Below, piece after piece: positions 35,332-46,889 of a stretch of DNA of 64,000 nucleotides; positions within the stretch are counted from its first letter, which is position 1; each line of letters opens with the position of its first letter. Source of the DNA: Euptelea pleiosperma. Lineage: Eukaryota > Streptophyta > Magnoliopsida > Ranunculales > Eupteleaceae. The position numbers and the translations under genes were made by a program. Location of the stretch: positions 9,536,435 through 9,600,434 of the forward strand of contig CM068546.1 of the NCBI GenBank assembly GCA_035048495.1, in the 5' to 3' direction. The notes below the pieces were generated by a model. The model saw only the letters and a program-made list of their open reading frames with translations. It made no database searches and had not been told where the DNA came from.

Positions 35332-35990
35332 AGCAAAATCAAGGACATCTGGCACACTGTTCGAGACCATTGACCATCTGGGTGGACCTATGCACCAAGA
35401 ACAGCGATTAGTGATTTGGATCTGAGTAGTATCCCACGGCTAGAAATCACTAATCGGACTATTTAGGTCGACCTTGGAGGAAAAATTTTAGATGCAGAGG
35501 ATTTTGGATGCAGTCGATGCAGAGGGCTCTTCGAGGCCCTACATAGCTTAATTTTTTTAGCCCACTAACGGCATGGATGTTTAGCCCACCTCTTGGTGCA
35601 TATACTTACCAAAAATTGATAGTTTCTAGCCGTTGGATTAAGTACCCAAAAAATATGAAAAAAGTGCTAGAACCCAACGGCTAGAACCAATTCTAAAAAT
35701 GTGCTAAAATCTATGGCAAGAGAAAACCAATTTGACTGATTTTTGGTATGTATATCCACCAAGGTGTGGGCTAAACATCCATGCGGTTAGTGGGCCCAGA
35801 AAATAAGCTATGTAGGGGCACGAGAGCCCTCTGCATCTAAAAATTTTCCCACCTTGGATTGGCCGAATATACATAGAGTCAGTGGTCTCCAAGAGTGTGC
35901 ATCATCGGAACCAGTCAACATGTGGGCCACCCCAGCGAGGTGTATGGCACAATAGAAAGGAGAACCGTACACCGTATAGACGGTTTTGCA
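35332..35990. repeat. Partial GAGTAA-family MITE split by another MITE
   Basis: 35341-35478 (AGACCATTGACCATCTGGGTGG...) and 35859-35990 (TTGGCCGAATATACATAGAG...) are two halves of a GAGTAA-family copy. They are interrupted exactly where canonical copies read CCACCTAGGGATTGGCC. Confidence 0.65.
35479..35849. mobile_element. Mutator-like MITE (GATGCAGAGG family), 9-bp TSD, nested
   Basis: 371 bp. Ends GGAAAAATTTTAGATGCAG...CTGCATCTAAAAATTTTCC. Flanks GACCTTGGA (35470-35478) and CACCTTGGA (35850-35858) match at 8 of 9 bases. Second copy at 55328-55678. Confidence 0.82.
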
Positions 35991-35999
35991 CGAGAACTT

Positions 36000-36753
36000 C
36001 ACAACGTTATACCCGTGCTACACGTGGGATCGTCAAAAGTTCCCACGTTAGCGTGGGATTTTTAATCTATTCTCAAAGGGTAAGTGCTTGCAACACGCGC
36101 CATCTCGCGCACGACAACTCACGCACCACCTGTCAACATAAAAGGTAATTTAATAATGATTTTAAAAAAAAAAGTAAGAGGGGTTATTTCAGTCACGGGA
36201 TTTCAACGAGGAAAATGATACTGGCAGTAGGTGGACGTTGTCCATAGATCTTCGTGATTCGTATATTGTGAATCTCTAGGAACATCCAACATTCTATACC
36301 TAAGGAGGATGCCCTGTGATTGAAAAGTTTGTCTTGTTGCTGTGGGGCACAAAGTCACACGTGACAGAAAAAAAATATAATTAATTGACCGACCCCTGGC
36401 CCTGATTACCTACAGACCAAAAATCAGCCTGATTGATGATTTATAGCCATTCGAATCCAATGGCTAGAAATCAATATATGGAAAAGCTACACGAATAGAA
36501 CACCAATAAGGATATATTGTTGGTGCGTACGTCCATCAAAGGGTGGGCCATTCAAAAAAGTATGTCACGTGCTTTGTTCCCGAGAGACTAAATATATCCG
36601 ATAGTTGGTAAGAGTATATCCCACCAGCCAACCAAATACATACGCCAGTTACCGACGTTTTCTTCTTTTATACGTCTCTGCTTTTTCACCAACTTGAAGA
36701 CTCGATGTGCAATCTTTGTTTAGCTTATCATGATAATGATTAATGAAACAAAT
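36000..36753. other. Intergenic with MITE fragment
   Basis: 36405-36560 holds a fragment of the GAGTAA family (AAATCAGCCTGATTGATGAT). No gene seen. Confidence 0.4.
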
Positions 36754-37420
36754 GGAATTTTTGACATACTCCCCTGTTATCTTAGAAATTTGAATTACCT
36801 CCTTAAATTTCCCAAAAATTTACTTTCCTCCCTCACTTAGTCCATTGTCGTTGACTTAAATTGACCAATTTTGTTTTTTAAAGAACAAAAATATCTCTTT
36901 ATTGAACTTTTAAGTTACAACAACATGTGAATTTTGGCCGAAACCCTAAACTCAAATCAATAGGTTATAGTGGTCTAAAAACCCAATGATCTTTAAAAAG
37001 TGTTCTTTCGAGTGGTCGTTGGCTAGCCACGAGATTTTAGTCTATTGATCGTCAATAATGGTTACATGACCACTATTTTGACGAACAATTTAAAAACCTA
37101 ATGACCTTAAAAATGTAAAAGATAATATTTTAAAATTTTTTAATCAGAGTGGTAGTTCGTTGACCACAAGACTGTAATAGATCGATCTTGGATGATGAAC
37201 GATCAACTTACCAAAGTCTCACGACAAATCGACCACCAAACCATTTAATTTAGAATTAAACTTTCAGTTCAAACCATTTTTTCGTCATTTCGAAAAAATA
37301 CTTGTTACTCAATTTGAGTACAAGGAAATGATTTGGGTTACCAGAGGTAAGGTAGGGTTTACGAACAGGGAGGGAGGTATATCAAATTTCAAAGAAAATA
37401 TGGGGGTATATCAAAATTCC
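36754..37420. mobile_element. Inverted-repeat element in the SAHH upstream region
   Basis: GGAATTTTTGACATACTCCC (36754-36773) and GGGGGTATATCAAAATTCC (37402-37420) are terminal inverted repeats. A second matching layer lies inside (GAAATTTGAATTACCTCC and GGAGGTATATCAAATTTC). About 667 bp, no coding, target duplication unclear. Confidence 0.6.
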
Positions 37421-37643
37421 TTAACAATAATAACACTTGGATGCACATTTGGTCGTAACAATGAGCTCATCACTTCAACCAACCCCGAACCCCCACATAA
37501 CATATAATTCATTTGACTAAAATGCCCTTAACCTTTCTGCGTTAGGTCTTGCGGTCCAGGCTTCTTGCCTACCCAGAAAGACAAAGAAAAGATCTAAAAT
37601 CCTGCAAAGGAGATCTGGACCGTTAAAACTAATTTGTAAAACC

Positions 37644-37651
37644 TATATATA
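37644..37651 (+). promoter_or_regulatory. TATA box of SAHH
   Basis: TATATATA lies 86 bp before the ATG. It is followed by a CT-rich leader (CTCTCAGCCTCCCTCCCTCA), typical of strongly expressed plant genes. Confidence 0.6.
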
Positions 37652-37736
37652 TCTCCTTCACTGAAGACCTCTTCGCTTACTCACACTCTCAGCCTCCCTC
37701 CCTCAACGAGAAAAAAAAAAAAGTAGATCTGTAGCT

Positions 37737-39377
<1,641 letters not shown>

Positions 39378-39670
39378 GAGAGAGAATGGGAGAGATGAAA
39401 CGGAAGGCCGTGATTATTTTAAGTTTTTGAATTTGGTGTGGTAGGTTTTTTTGATGGTGGGGGGCTGGGGGAGAAGAAGGGGTGGGTATTGGTTTCTCTT
39501 AGAATTCTCTAAGAAGAAGACCTGGGTTTTGAATAAGGCCGAGAATTGGGATGTGTTTGGAATCTTTGGATATATTGTAATCGATGCATAAGCTGCATTT
39601 CTCTATCAATTTTATTAACAAAAAAGATTTGCCTGGTTTTGTCAAGAATAGGGGTATTTAGGCAATTTAA
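39378..39670 (+). other. SAHH 3' UTR and 3' flank (donor of the inverted copies)
   Basis: Contains GGTATTGGTTTCTCTTAGAA, the stretch up to ATATATTGTAATCGATGCAT, and CTATCAATTTTATTAACAAA. Diverged inverted copies of this segment are at 40870-41160 and 43015-43275. Confidence 0.7.
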
Positions 39671-39923
39671 ATGAAAACTGTGGATGAAGTGGGAGCATTT
39701 ACCCGGATCGGGTTGGGAGTCGGGACTGGATCATGGTTCATAATATAGATCCAATATCTTATCATGTCACCTTTCCTAGATCTGGATTGGATCAGTACTG
39801 AATATAACCTTATCTGATTTTATGGGTGACCTAACGGATCAATAAACCCGTTAAAATTGACGACGGACCACAGTATAAACTGCGTGGCATAGTCTAGAGA
39901 CCATTGACAGAATAGATGTTTGG

Positions 39924-40618
39924 GAGTAAACCTTCGCTGACCAGATGCAGTCAACGATGCCATAGACTGCATATAATGTGAACCATGTGGACCTACAAAC
40001 CAAAAATAAAGTTGATCACTGATTTCAAAGCATTGGATTGAAGTTATTTTCATGGGTTGATTTTAACAGTAGGAATTTGAGCGATTACAAAAAAAAAATT
40101 TGATTACAGAACAGCCCTAGGAATTTGAGCATTTTTTGGGTACAAAGATCCAAAGGTTTTTGGTTTGTAGGTCCACCCATAAAGGGGAAAAGGTCGAGTT
40201 TTATTCGGTTTCAGGATAAAAACATTCGGTAAAAAATTCGGTCATTCTTTCATTTTATTCGATTAGCCTTAAAAAGCTTGAATTTTGCCAATTTTTTCAT
40301 TTCATGTAGCCATTTAATATATTTTTATTTAAAAAAAATGCAAAATTAGTGTATTATACACGAATAATACACATTTTATTCGTGTAGTCTTAAAATTCGT
40401 GATTTTTTATTTTTATACAGAAGTATTAAACGTTCTTTCAAAAAAACAAAAAATTCGGGTATCAAACGTGTATAATACCCGAATTTACTAACTAGGGGTC
40501 CACCTAGCGATTGGCCAAACATCCATACGGTCAGTGTCCTCTTAGGAATGTGCCACATGGCTCATATTGGATGCAATTAGCGGTGTCGCTGCATGCAGCT
40601 GTCAGCGAAGGTTTACTC
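39924..40618. mobile_element. GAGTAA-type MITE ends at the centre of an inverted duplication
   Basis: GAGTAAACCTTCGCTGAC (39924-39941) and GTCAGCGAAGGTTTACTC (40601-40618) are the family's terminal repeats. The outer flanks, GATGTTTGG (39915-39923) and CCAAACATC (40619-40627), are inverted, not direct, copies. The unit is therefore not one simple insertion but the centre of a larger palindrome. 40080-40480 between the arms is AT-rich filler. Confidence 0.7.
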
Positions 40619-41160
40619 CCAAACATCAAATCTGTTAGTGGTCTCTAGAGTGTGCCACACGGCTTGTGGTCCATCATCAATTTTAATGGGTTATGGATCC
40701 GTTAGCAGGGTCACCCATTAAATCAGATAACTTTATATTCACTTCCAATCCCAATCTAACAATAGTGATATGATAAGATATTGGATTTGTATTATGAACC
40801 ATGATCCAATTCCAACCCAGGTAAATGTTCCCACTTCATCGACAGTATTCATTTAAATTACCTAAATACCCTTATTCTTACTCGTAAAAAACTAGATAAG
40901 TAAAGGCAAATTTTTTTGTTAAACTAGATAAGTAAAGGCAAATCTTTTTGTTAATAAAATTGATAGTGAAATGCATCCATTATAATATATCCAACACATC
41001 TCCATTCTCAACCTTATTCAAAACCCTAGAGTCTTCTTCTCAGAGCATTCTAAGAGAAACCAATACCATCCCTTCTTTTCCCCCACCCCACCATCATAAA
41101 AATCAAAATTACTACAAACTAAATTCAAAAACTTAAAGGAATTATGGCCGTTCGTTTCAT
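40480..41160 (-). repeat. Inverted copy of the SAHH 3' UTR and downstream flank
   Basis: Read on the minus strand it matches 39374-40030 from just at the SAHH stop codon outward. Shared stretches include GGAGAGATGAAACG, TTTAAGTTTTTGAATTT, TATTGGTTTCTCTTAGAA, CTATCAATTTTATTAACAAA, GGGTATTTAGG and CCAATATCTTATCAT. Similarity stops at the stop codon; no SAHH coding sequence is included. Confidence 0.85.
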
Positions 41161-42861
41161 CTCTCCAATACTCTTATTCATGGTCTCTAGAGTGTGCCAC
41201 GTGGCTCATACTGTGGTCTCCTTTGAACATACCGCTGCTCTTCATATTGTACCTCCGTATTATACATACAGGGTACCATACCACGCTTAGTGTGTCTCAT
41301 CTAATCACATGACCAAAAATAAATAGTGAGATTAATAATATTAATATTAAGAAATATATTGACTTAAATACTATATTTACCAATAAGACAAGTGGCTACT
41401 AGACCGTCAACGACAAAATGATCAAACCTGTCTTCTCAATCTCTAATAGCTACAATCATCACAGCCCGAATTGTCATCTGGCATCCTCTATTATATATGA
41501 TAAATGACTACCTGGAACAGTTTGATGAAGCTCAAATTGAAGCATATATCTATCTGTTAAGCAGATATATTAAGAAAATTGATACAAACACGATAAAGAC
41601 TAAACTGTCGTGCAATATGCAACATATCTTGAATATTATTCGGTAGAGGATAATATGATATGTATGACATCTAACAAACCTATAAACAAACAAGTTTTAG
41701 ATTAATAAAATTAGACAAAAATAAAAATTATATCAATAAATACAATCGATAAAAATAACTTACTTAATCTAGAGTAATTAAATCTAACTCAAGTCGGTAG
41801 AAACGCACACTTCGGGTAGGCTCCTCATCGTACTTTCATTCATCTACTATCCATCTCAATGCTAATGGACATCTATAATCTATAGAATACAGTATCAGCA
41901 TCTCAAGTGAAAGATGCTCATTCGCTCATATCTACAATAAAATAATGAATAATTTGAATAAATGATTATCTACACAAGCCAAGCATCACACATTCCGTAA
42001 GACTGTCCTTATTTCTAAGAATAAAACTACTTATATGTTTATACAAATATGCAAGGCCAACAACCCCCCAAACATGTTGTCCTGCTAAATTGAAATCCTA
42101 AAAAAAAGTAGAAAATCAGTATTTACATAACTCTCTGTAACATCACAAAAAAGAGAATTTTCACATAATGCTAATAAATAAGCATGTGTGTACCACTCGA
42201 TCTGCAATAAAGAAAATATATTATTTATTTTAAGTAATAACTAATAGTTTTTTTGATAAATAATTATAAAAATTACATGAATGATAATCATCTCAGCTAT
42301 TAATCTTTTAAATTTTTCTTCAACCACGAAAGTTTTATTTTGCGACGTGCGATAATAGCATTTTCACGTAGCAATCCCAATAACTGCGTAATGTACTTTG
42401 TGTAATCAGAAAGAGTCTCACCCAAGATAATCATAGGTCTACCTGTGATGCTCAAACCAAGACAATGTAGAATGTTCTCTAATGTGATTGACATCTTTCC
42501 AAAAGCAAAATGAAATGTCGAAGTCTTCGGCCAAAAAATGCTTAGTAAGAGCATAACACAATGGTCGATCAGTATAAGACCATCAAATACAATGGCACCG
42601 TCCAAATTCAACTTTTTCACCTAATTCATGCTGAGCGTTGGATATGATCTACCCACATGCCATCTCACATGATGTCTCGATCGTAGACTAGAATAATCAA
42701 TCTATATTTATTACAATATTAAGAATAATTTTTTATTAGATTAAATAATTTTAAATTATTTAATGAATTACTAACCTACCCCTTAAATATATCATTAGCT
42801 CGATGACATGATCGAGCAATCTCAACTTCCTCCATCGTCAGACCACTCGAGAATCAACCAT
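40718..42861. repeat. Tandem duplication, unit 1 (2.14 kb)
   Basis: Unit 1 and unit 2 (42862-44995) align along their whole length with substitutions and small indels. Each unit starts with the inverted SAHH 3' flank, then a MITE-like piece (GTGCCACGTGGCTCATACTG), then decayed plant-mobile-domain sequence on the minus strand. Confidence 0.88.
41370..42650 (-). pseudogene. Plant mobile domain (PMD) gene fragment, copy 1
   Basis: A minus frame at 42620-42300 reads GAIVFDGLILIDHCVMLLLS, then TSTFHFAFGKMSITLENIL, then HCLGLSITGRP. This matches the WRPETHTFHLPFGEMTITLEDV / LGLPIDGRPV core of PMD proteins (MAIL1/PP7-long-form-like, also carried by transposons). KLSWLKKNL follows. A later piece at 41540-41370 (FELHQTVPGSHLSY, then RAVMIVAIRD) resembles the QFGLQQPIP region downstream in these proteins. 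The middle of the domain is missing or unrecognisable, and stops are present. Not a functional gene. Confidence 0.6.
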
Positions 42862-44995
42862 AAAATTAGATAAATTTATATTCAGTTCCCATCCCAATCT
42901 AGGAATAGTGATATGATAAGATATTGGATTTGTATTATGAACAATGATCCAATTCCAACCTGATTCGGGTAAATGCTCCCACTTTATTGATAGTTTTCAT
43001 TTAAATTACCTAAATACCCTTATTCTTACTCATAAAAAACTAGATAAGTAAAGGCAAATCTTTTGTTAATAAATTTGATAGCGAAATGCATCCATTACAA
43101 TATATCCAACAGATCCCCATTCTCAACCTTATTCAAAACCCTAGAGTCTTCTTCTTAGAGCATTCTAAGAGAAACCAATACCATCCCTTCGTTTCCCCCA
43201 CCCCACCATCATAAAAGTCAAAATTACTACAAACTAAATTAAAAAACTTAAATGAATTATGGCTGTCCATTTCATCTCATCCATTCTTCCATTTATGGTC
43301 TCTAGAGTGTGCCACGCGACTCATACTATGGTCTCCTTGGAACAATGCACTGCTCTTCATATTGTATCTCTCTGTATTATACATACGAGGTACCATACCA
43401 CGCCTAGTATGTCTCATCTAACCACATGGCCACAAATAAATAGTTAGACTAATAATATTAAGAAAGATATTAACTTAAATACTATATTTACCAATAAGAC
43501 AAGTGGCTACTGGACCGTCAACGAGAAAACGATCAAACCTATCTTCCCAATCTCTAATAGCTACCATCATCACAGCCCGAATCGTCATCTGGCCTCCTCT
43601 TATCACATATGATAAATGACTATTTGGAACCGTTTGATGAAGGTCAAATTGACACATACATTTATCTGTTACGCATTGATGTTAAGAAAAATGATACAAG
43701 CACGATGAAGACTAAGTTGTCGTGCATTTTGGAACATCTTTGAATATTATTTGATAGAGGATAATATGATATTATGACATCCAACAAACCTATAAACAAA
43801 GTTTTAAATTAATAAAATTAGACAAAATAAAAATTATATCAATAAATACAATCGATAAAAATAACTTATCTAATCTAGAGTAATTAAATCTAACTTATGT
43901 CGGTTGAAACGTACACTGTGGGTAGGCTCTTCATCGTGCTTTCATTCATCTACCATCCATTTCAATGCTAATAGACATCTATAATTTATAGAATACAGTA
44001 TTAGCATCCTAAGCGAAAGATGCCCATTCGTCCATATCTACAATAAAATAAATATATTTATAAATATTTAAATTAAAATATAAATAAAATAACGAATAAT
44101 TTGAATAAATGTTTATCTACATGAGCATCGATCTCACATTCCGTAAGACTATCCTTATTTCTAAGAACAAAACTACTCATATGTTTATACAAATATGCAA
44201 GGCCGACAACCCCCTAGGCATGCTGTCCTGCTAAATTGAAATCGTAAAAAAAAGTAGAAAATTAGTATTTACATAACTGTCTATAGCATCACTAAAAGAG
44301 AATTTTCACACAATGCTAATAAATAAGCATGCGTGTACCACTCGATTTGCAATAAAAGAAATATATTATTAATTTTAAATAATAACTAATAATTTTTTGA
44401 TAAATAATTATAAAAATTACCTGTACGATAATCAGCCCAGCTATTGATCTTTTAAAATTTTTCTTCGAACATGAAAGTTTTATTCGACCATGTGCAATAA
44501 TAGCATCTTTACGCTGCAACCCCAATAACCATGTAATGTACTTCGTTTAGTCCGAAGGAGTCTCATCCAAAATAGTTATAGGCTAGACTAAGATAATGTA
44601 GAGTCCCCTCTAATGTGATTGGCATATTTTCAAAGGCAAAATGAAATGTCGAGGTCTTCGGCTAAAAATACTCAGCAAGAGCATAATATGGTCGATCAAT
44701 ATAAGACCATCAAATATGATGGCACCGTCCAAATTCAACCTTTTCAGCTAATTCATGCTTAGCGTTGGATACGATCTATCCTCCTGCCATCTCACATGAT
44801 GTCTCGACCGTAGACTAGGATAGTCAACCTATATTTATTACAATATTAAAATTAATTTTTTATTAGATTAAATAATTTCAAATTATTTAATAAATTATTA
44901 ACCTACCCCTTAAATATATCATTAGCTCGATGACATATATAATCGAGCAGTCTCAACTTCCTCCATCGTCAGACCACCCTAAAATCAACCATCAT
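42862..44995. repeat. Tandem duplication, unit 2 (2.13 kb)
   Basis: Homologous to unit 1 from AAATTAGATAAATTTATATTCA (42862) to the CAGACCACCCTAAAATCAAC segment near 44985. It includes its own inverted SAHH 3' flank (42868-43275). Confidence 0.88.
43475..44765 (-). pseudogene. Plant mobile domain gene fragment, copy 2
   Basis: Duplicate of copy 1. The C-terminal piece stays open at 43657-43475 (QFDLHQTVPNSHLSY, AIRDWEDRFDRF). The N-terminal part (44755-44450) has frameshifts: the HFILPLK/ITLE segment and the KLSCSKKNFK region remain recognisable. Confidence 0.55.
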
Positions 44996-46450
44996 TGACC
45001 TAGACATTAAGATTAACATAAAATAACAATTACATTGATTTTTAGTGTGTGGATCCATCAAGGTGGGTGTCAAACCTTCATTGGGCCAGTGGACTTTATC
45101 AAAATATTTGGTATCAAGAATCACTATTTTTGTTACTTACGGCTGTCATATGGGCACACCGACCTCATGGATCTTCATCCCACCTTGGTGGATATACACT
45201 CTATAAAGGGCATTTTAGTAACACCCCCTGAAATTTGAAAGTAATTTGTAATACCCCCTTATACTTTCAAACTTTAGGATTACCCCCCTTGACCTAGTTT
45301 AACCCTCATTTGACTAACATTAAAATGTGACATGCATCATGCCCCTATTAATGCGCCTATATGAAAGGTACAATGCTAACGATGTGATTCAAGTCCTCTT
45401 TAACTCAAGTCAACCACTGTTCAACTAGGTCAAGGGGGGTAATCCTAAAGTATAAGGGGTATTACAAATTACTTTTCAAATTTCAGGGGGGTGTTACTAA
45501 AATTCCCCACCATAAATCCCCCTGATTGGTAATATCTAACCATTAGATTTTAGTACTTCTTAAGGCGTGGTTATAGTCGTTGGATTCAATAATTCTTTTT
45601 TGAGTACTAAAACTAACAACTATAAATTATCAATCAAGCTGATTTTTTGTATGCATGTCTACTAAGGGGAGGGCTGAACATCCATGCCGTCAGTTGGCTA
45701 AACATTCATGGTCAATAATGCTCAAATTCCTTTGGTACCCATGAAAATAATTCCAATCCAACGCCTATAAATCACTAATCACGTTGATTTTTGGTAGGCA
45801 TGTCTCCTAAGCGGTGGGATAAACATCTATGCAATCAGTGGCCCAAACCTTTGCTTCTTTTAACCTCAAGTAATGGCCAATAATGCTCAAATTCCCATGG
45901 TAAAAATCAACCATGAAAACAATTCCAATCCAACGCCTACAAATCACTAATTAGGCTGATTTTTGGTTTCTAGGTCCACCTAGGCATTGGCCAAATATCC
46001 ATGTGGTCAGAGTGGCTCATATTGCACATTGTCATCGGCCAATGACAGTGCACTGTTTACTAAAAAATAAACATTCCTCAAGTAGGCACGAGGATCAGAG
46101 GAGAGTGGACACCGTTTCAAAGGGCTTCTGATTGGATTTTTAAACACAAGGACGCAAACGTCCTTTCAAAGGGCGTCTATCATGTCAAGAGTAGTTTTGG
46201 CATTTTGGAGAGACAGTTGAGAGTCGGCCATTTGAAAGGGCGTTTAGTTATTTTTTTAATAATTTTTGAAAAGTTGTCTCTTTTTCTATAAATACATTTA
46301 ATTTGATTATTTTTTCAAAAAAATTTCTATTTTGCTTTTCAAAAAAGGGTAAATTCCCTAGGTAACCTGGAAGTCTCATTCACAGTTGGACGTTTTAAGT
46401 GTCCAACAACAGGTGACCCTATAACAACCCTAATATAAATTACCAAAACG
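44996..46450. other. MITE-fragment region
   Basis: Apart from the element at 45208-45507, this holds GAGTAA-family arms at 45545-46020 (AATCAAGCTGATTTTTTG, GGTCCACCTAGGCATTGGCC). 46080-46250 has AAAGGGCGTCT / ACGTCCTTTCAAAGGGCG palindromic repeats. No gene seen. Confidence 0.5.
45208..45507. mobile_element. Mutator-like MITE (GGGNATTTTAGTAAC family), 9-bp TSD
   Basis: 300 bp with inverted repeats of about 90 bp: GGGCATTTTAGTAACACCCC...GGGGTGTTACTAAAATTCCC. They pair over AAATTTGAAAGTAATTTGTA and GGATTACCCCCCTTGACCTA. Flanks CTCTATAAA (45199-45207) and CACCATAAA (45508-45516) match at 7 of 9 bases. Confidence 0.82.
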
Positions 46451-46455
46451 CAGGG

Positions 46456-46889
46456 TGGTGCGACTCCAACCGCAATCAAGAACGGAGGATCGCACGGGAC
46501 GAACGTAGCAATAGGAGAAGAGTTTACACAAGCCAATCAAGAAAAAAAAGGGGAAGTGCCTTGCACGCCCAAGAGAAAACCCAAATCTATTATTTTAATC
46601 TTCAAAAGTACTTTGTCTTCTTTCACAACTCATATATATAATATAACAGAGAAAACCCTACTAAATCATAGCCACTAGATTAACTAACTTTCTTTAATCT
46701 AGACCATTAAAACTTAATAGCAAATAAGTAAAACTCTTAATTTAAGAGTCACACAAAAATAGAAGTTTTGATCAATTAAGAAACCTATCAGGTTTCTTAA
46801 TTGATCTCTTGGGGCGTTGAGCTGGAGTTGGGCCCGGGGTTTGATCCGGTGGGGTGGCGGGGCTCGGATCCAGTGTAGGAGCGCCATCA
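46456..46889 (-). repeat. 3' LTR of the CRM-like element
   Basis: 434 bp; minus strand from TGATGGCGCTCCTACACTGG to ...GGAGTCGCACCA. A purine-rich CCGGGAGAGTC lies just before it. Contains the last ~118 bp of the pol reading frame (stop at 46774-46772). Confidence 0.9.

Noticed and set aside
42300..42620. Functional plant-mobile-domain (MAIL-like) gene
   Set aside because: Only about 100 residues of the domain are open; the rest is broken or missing, and the same fragment recurs in the tandem copy.
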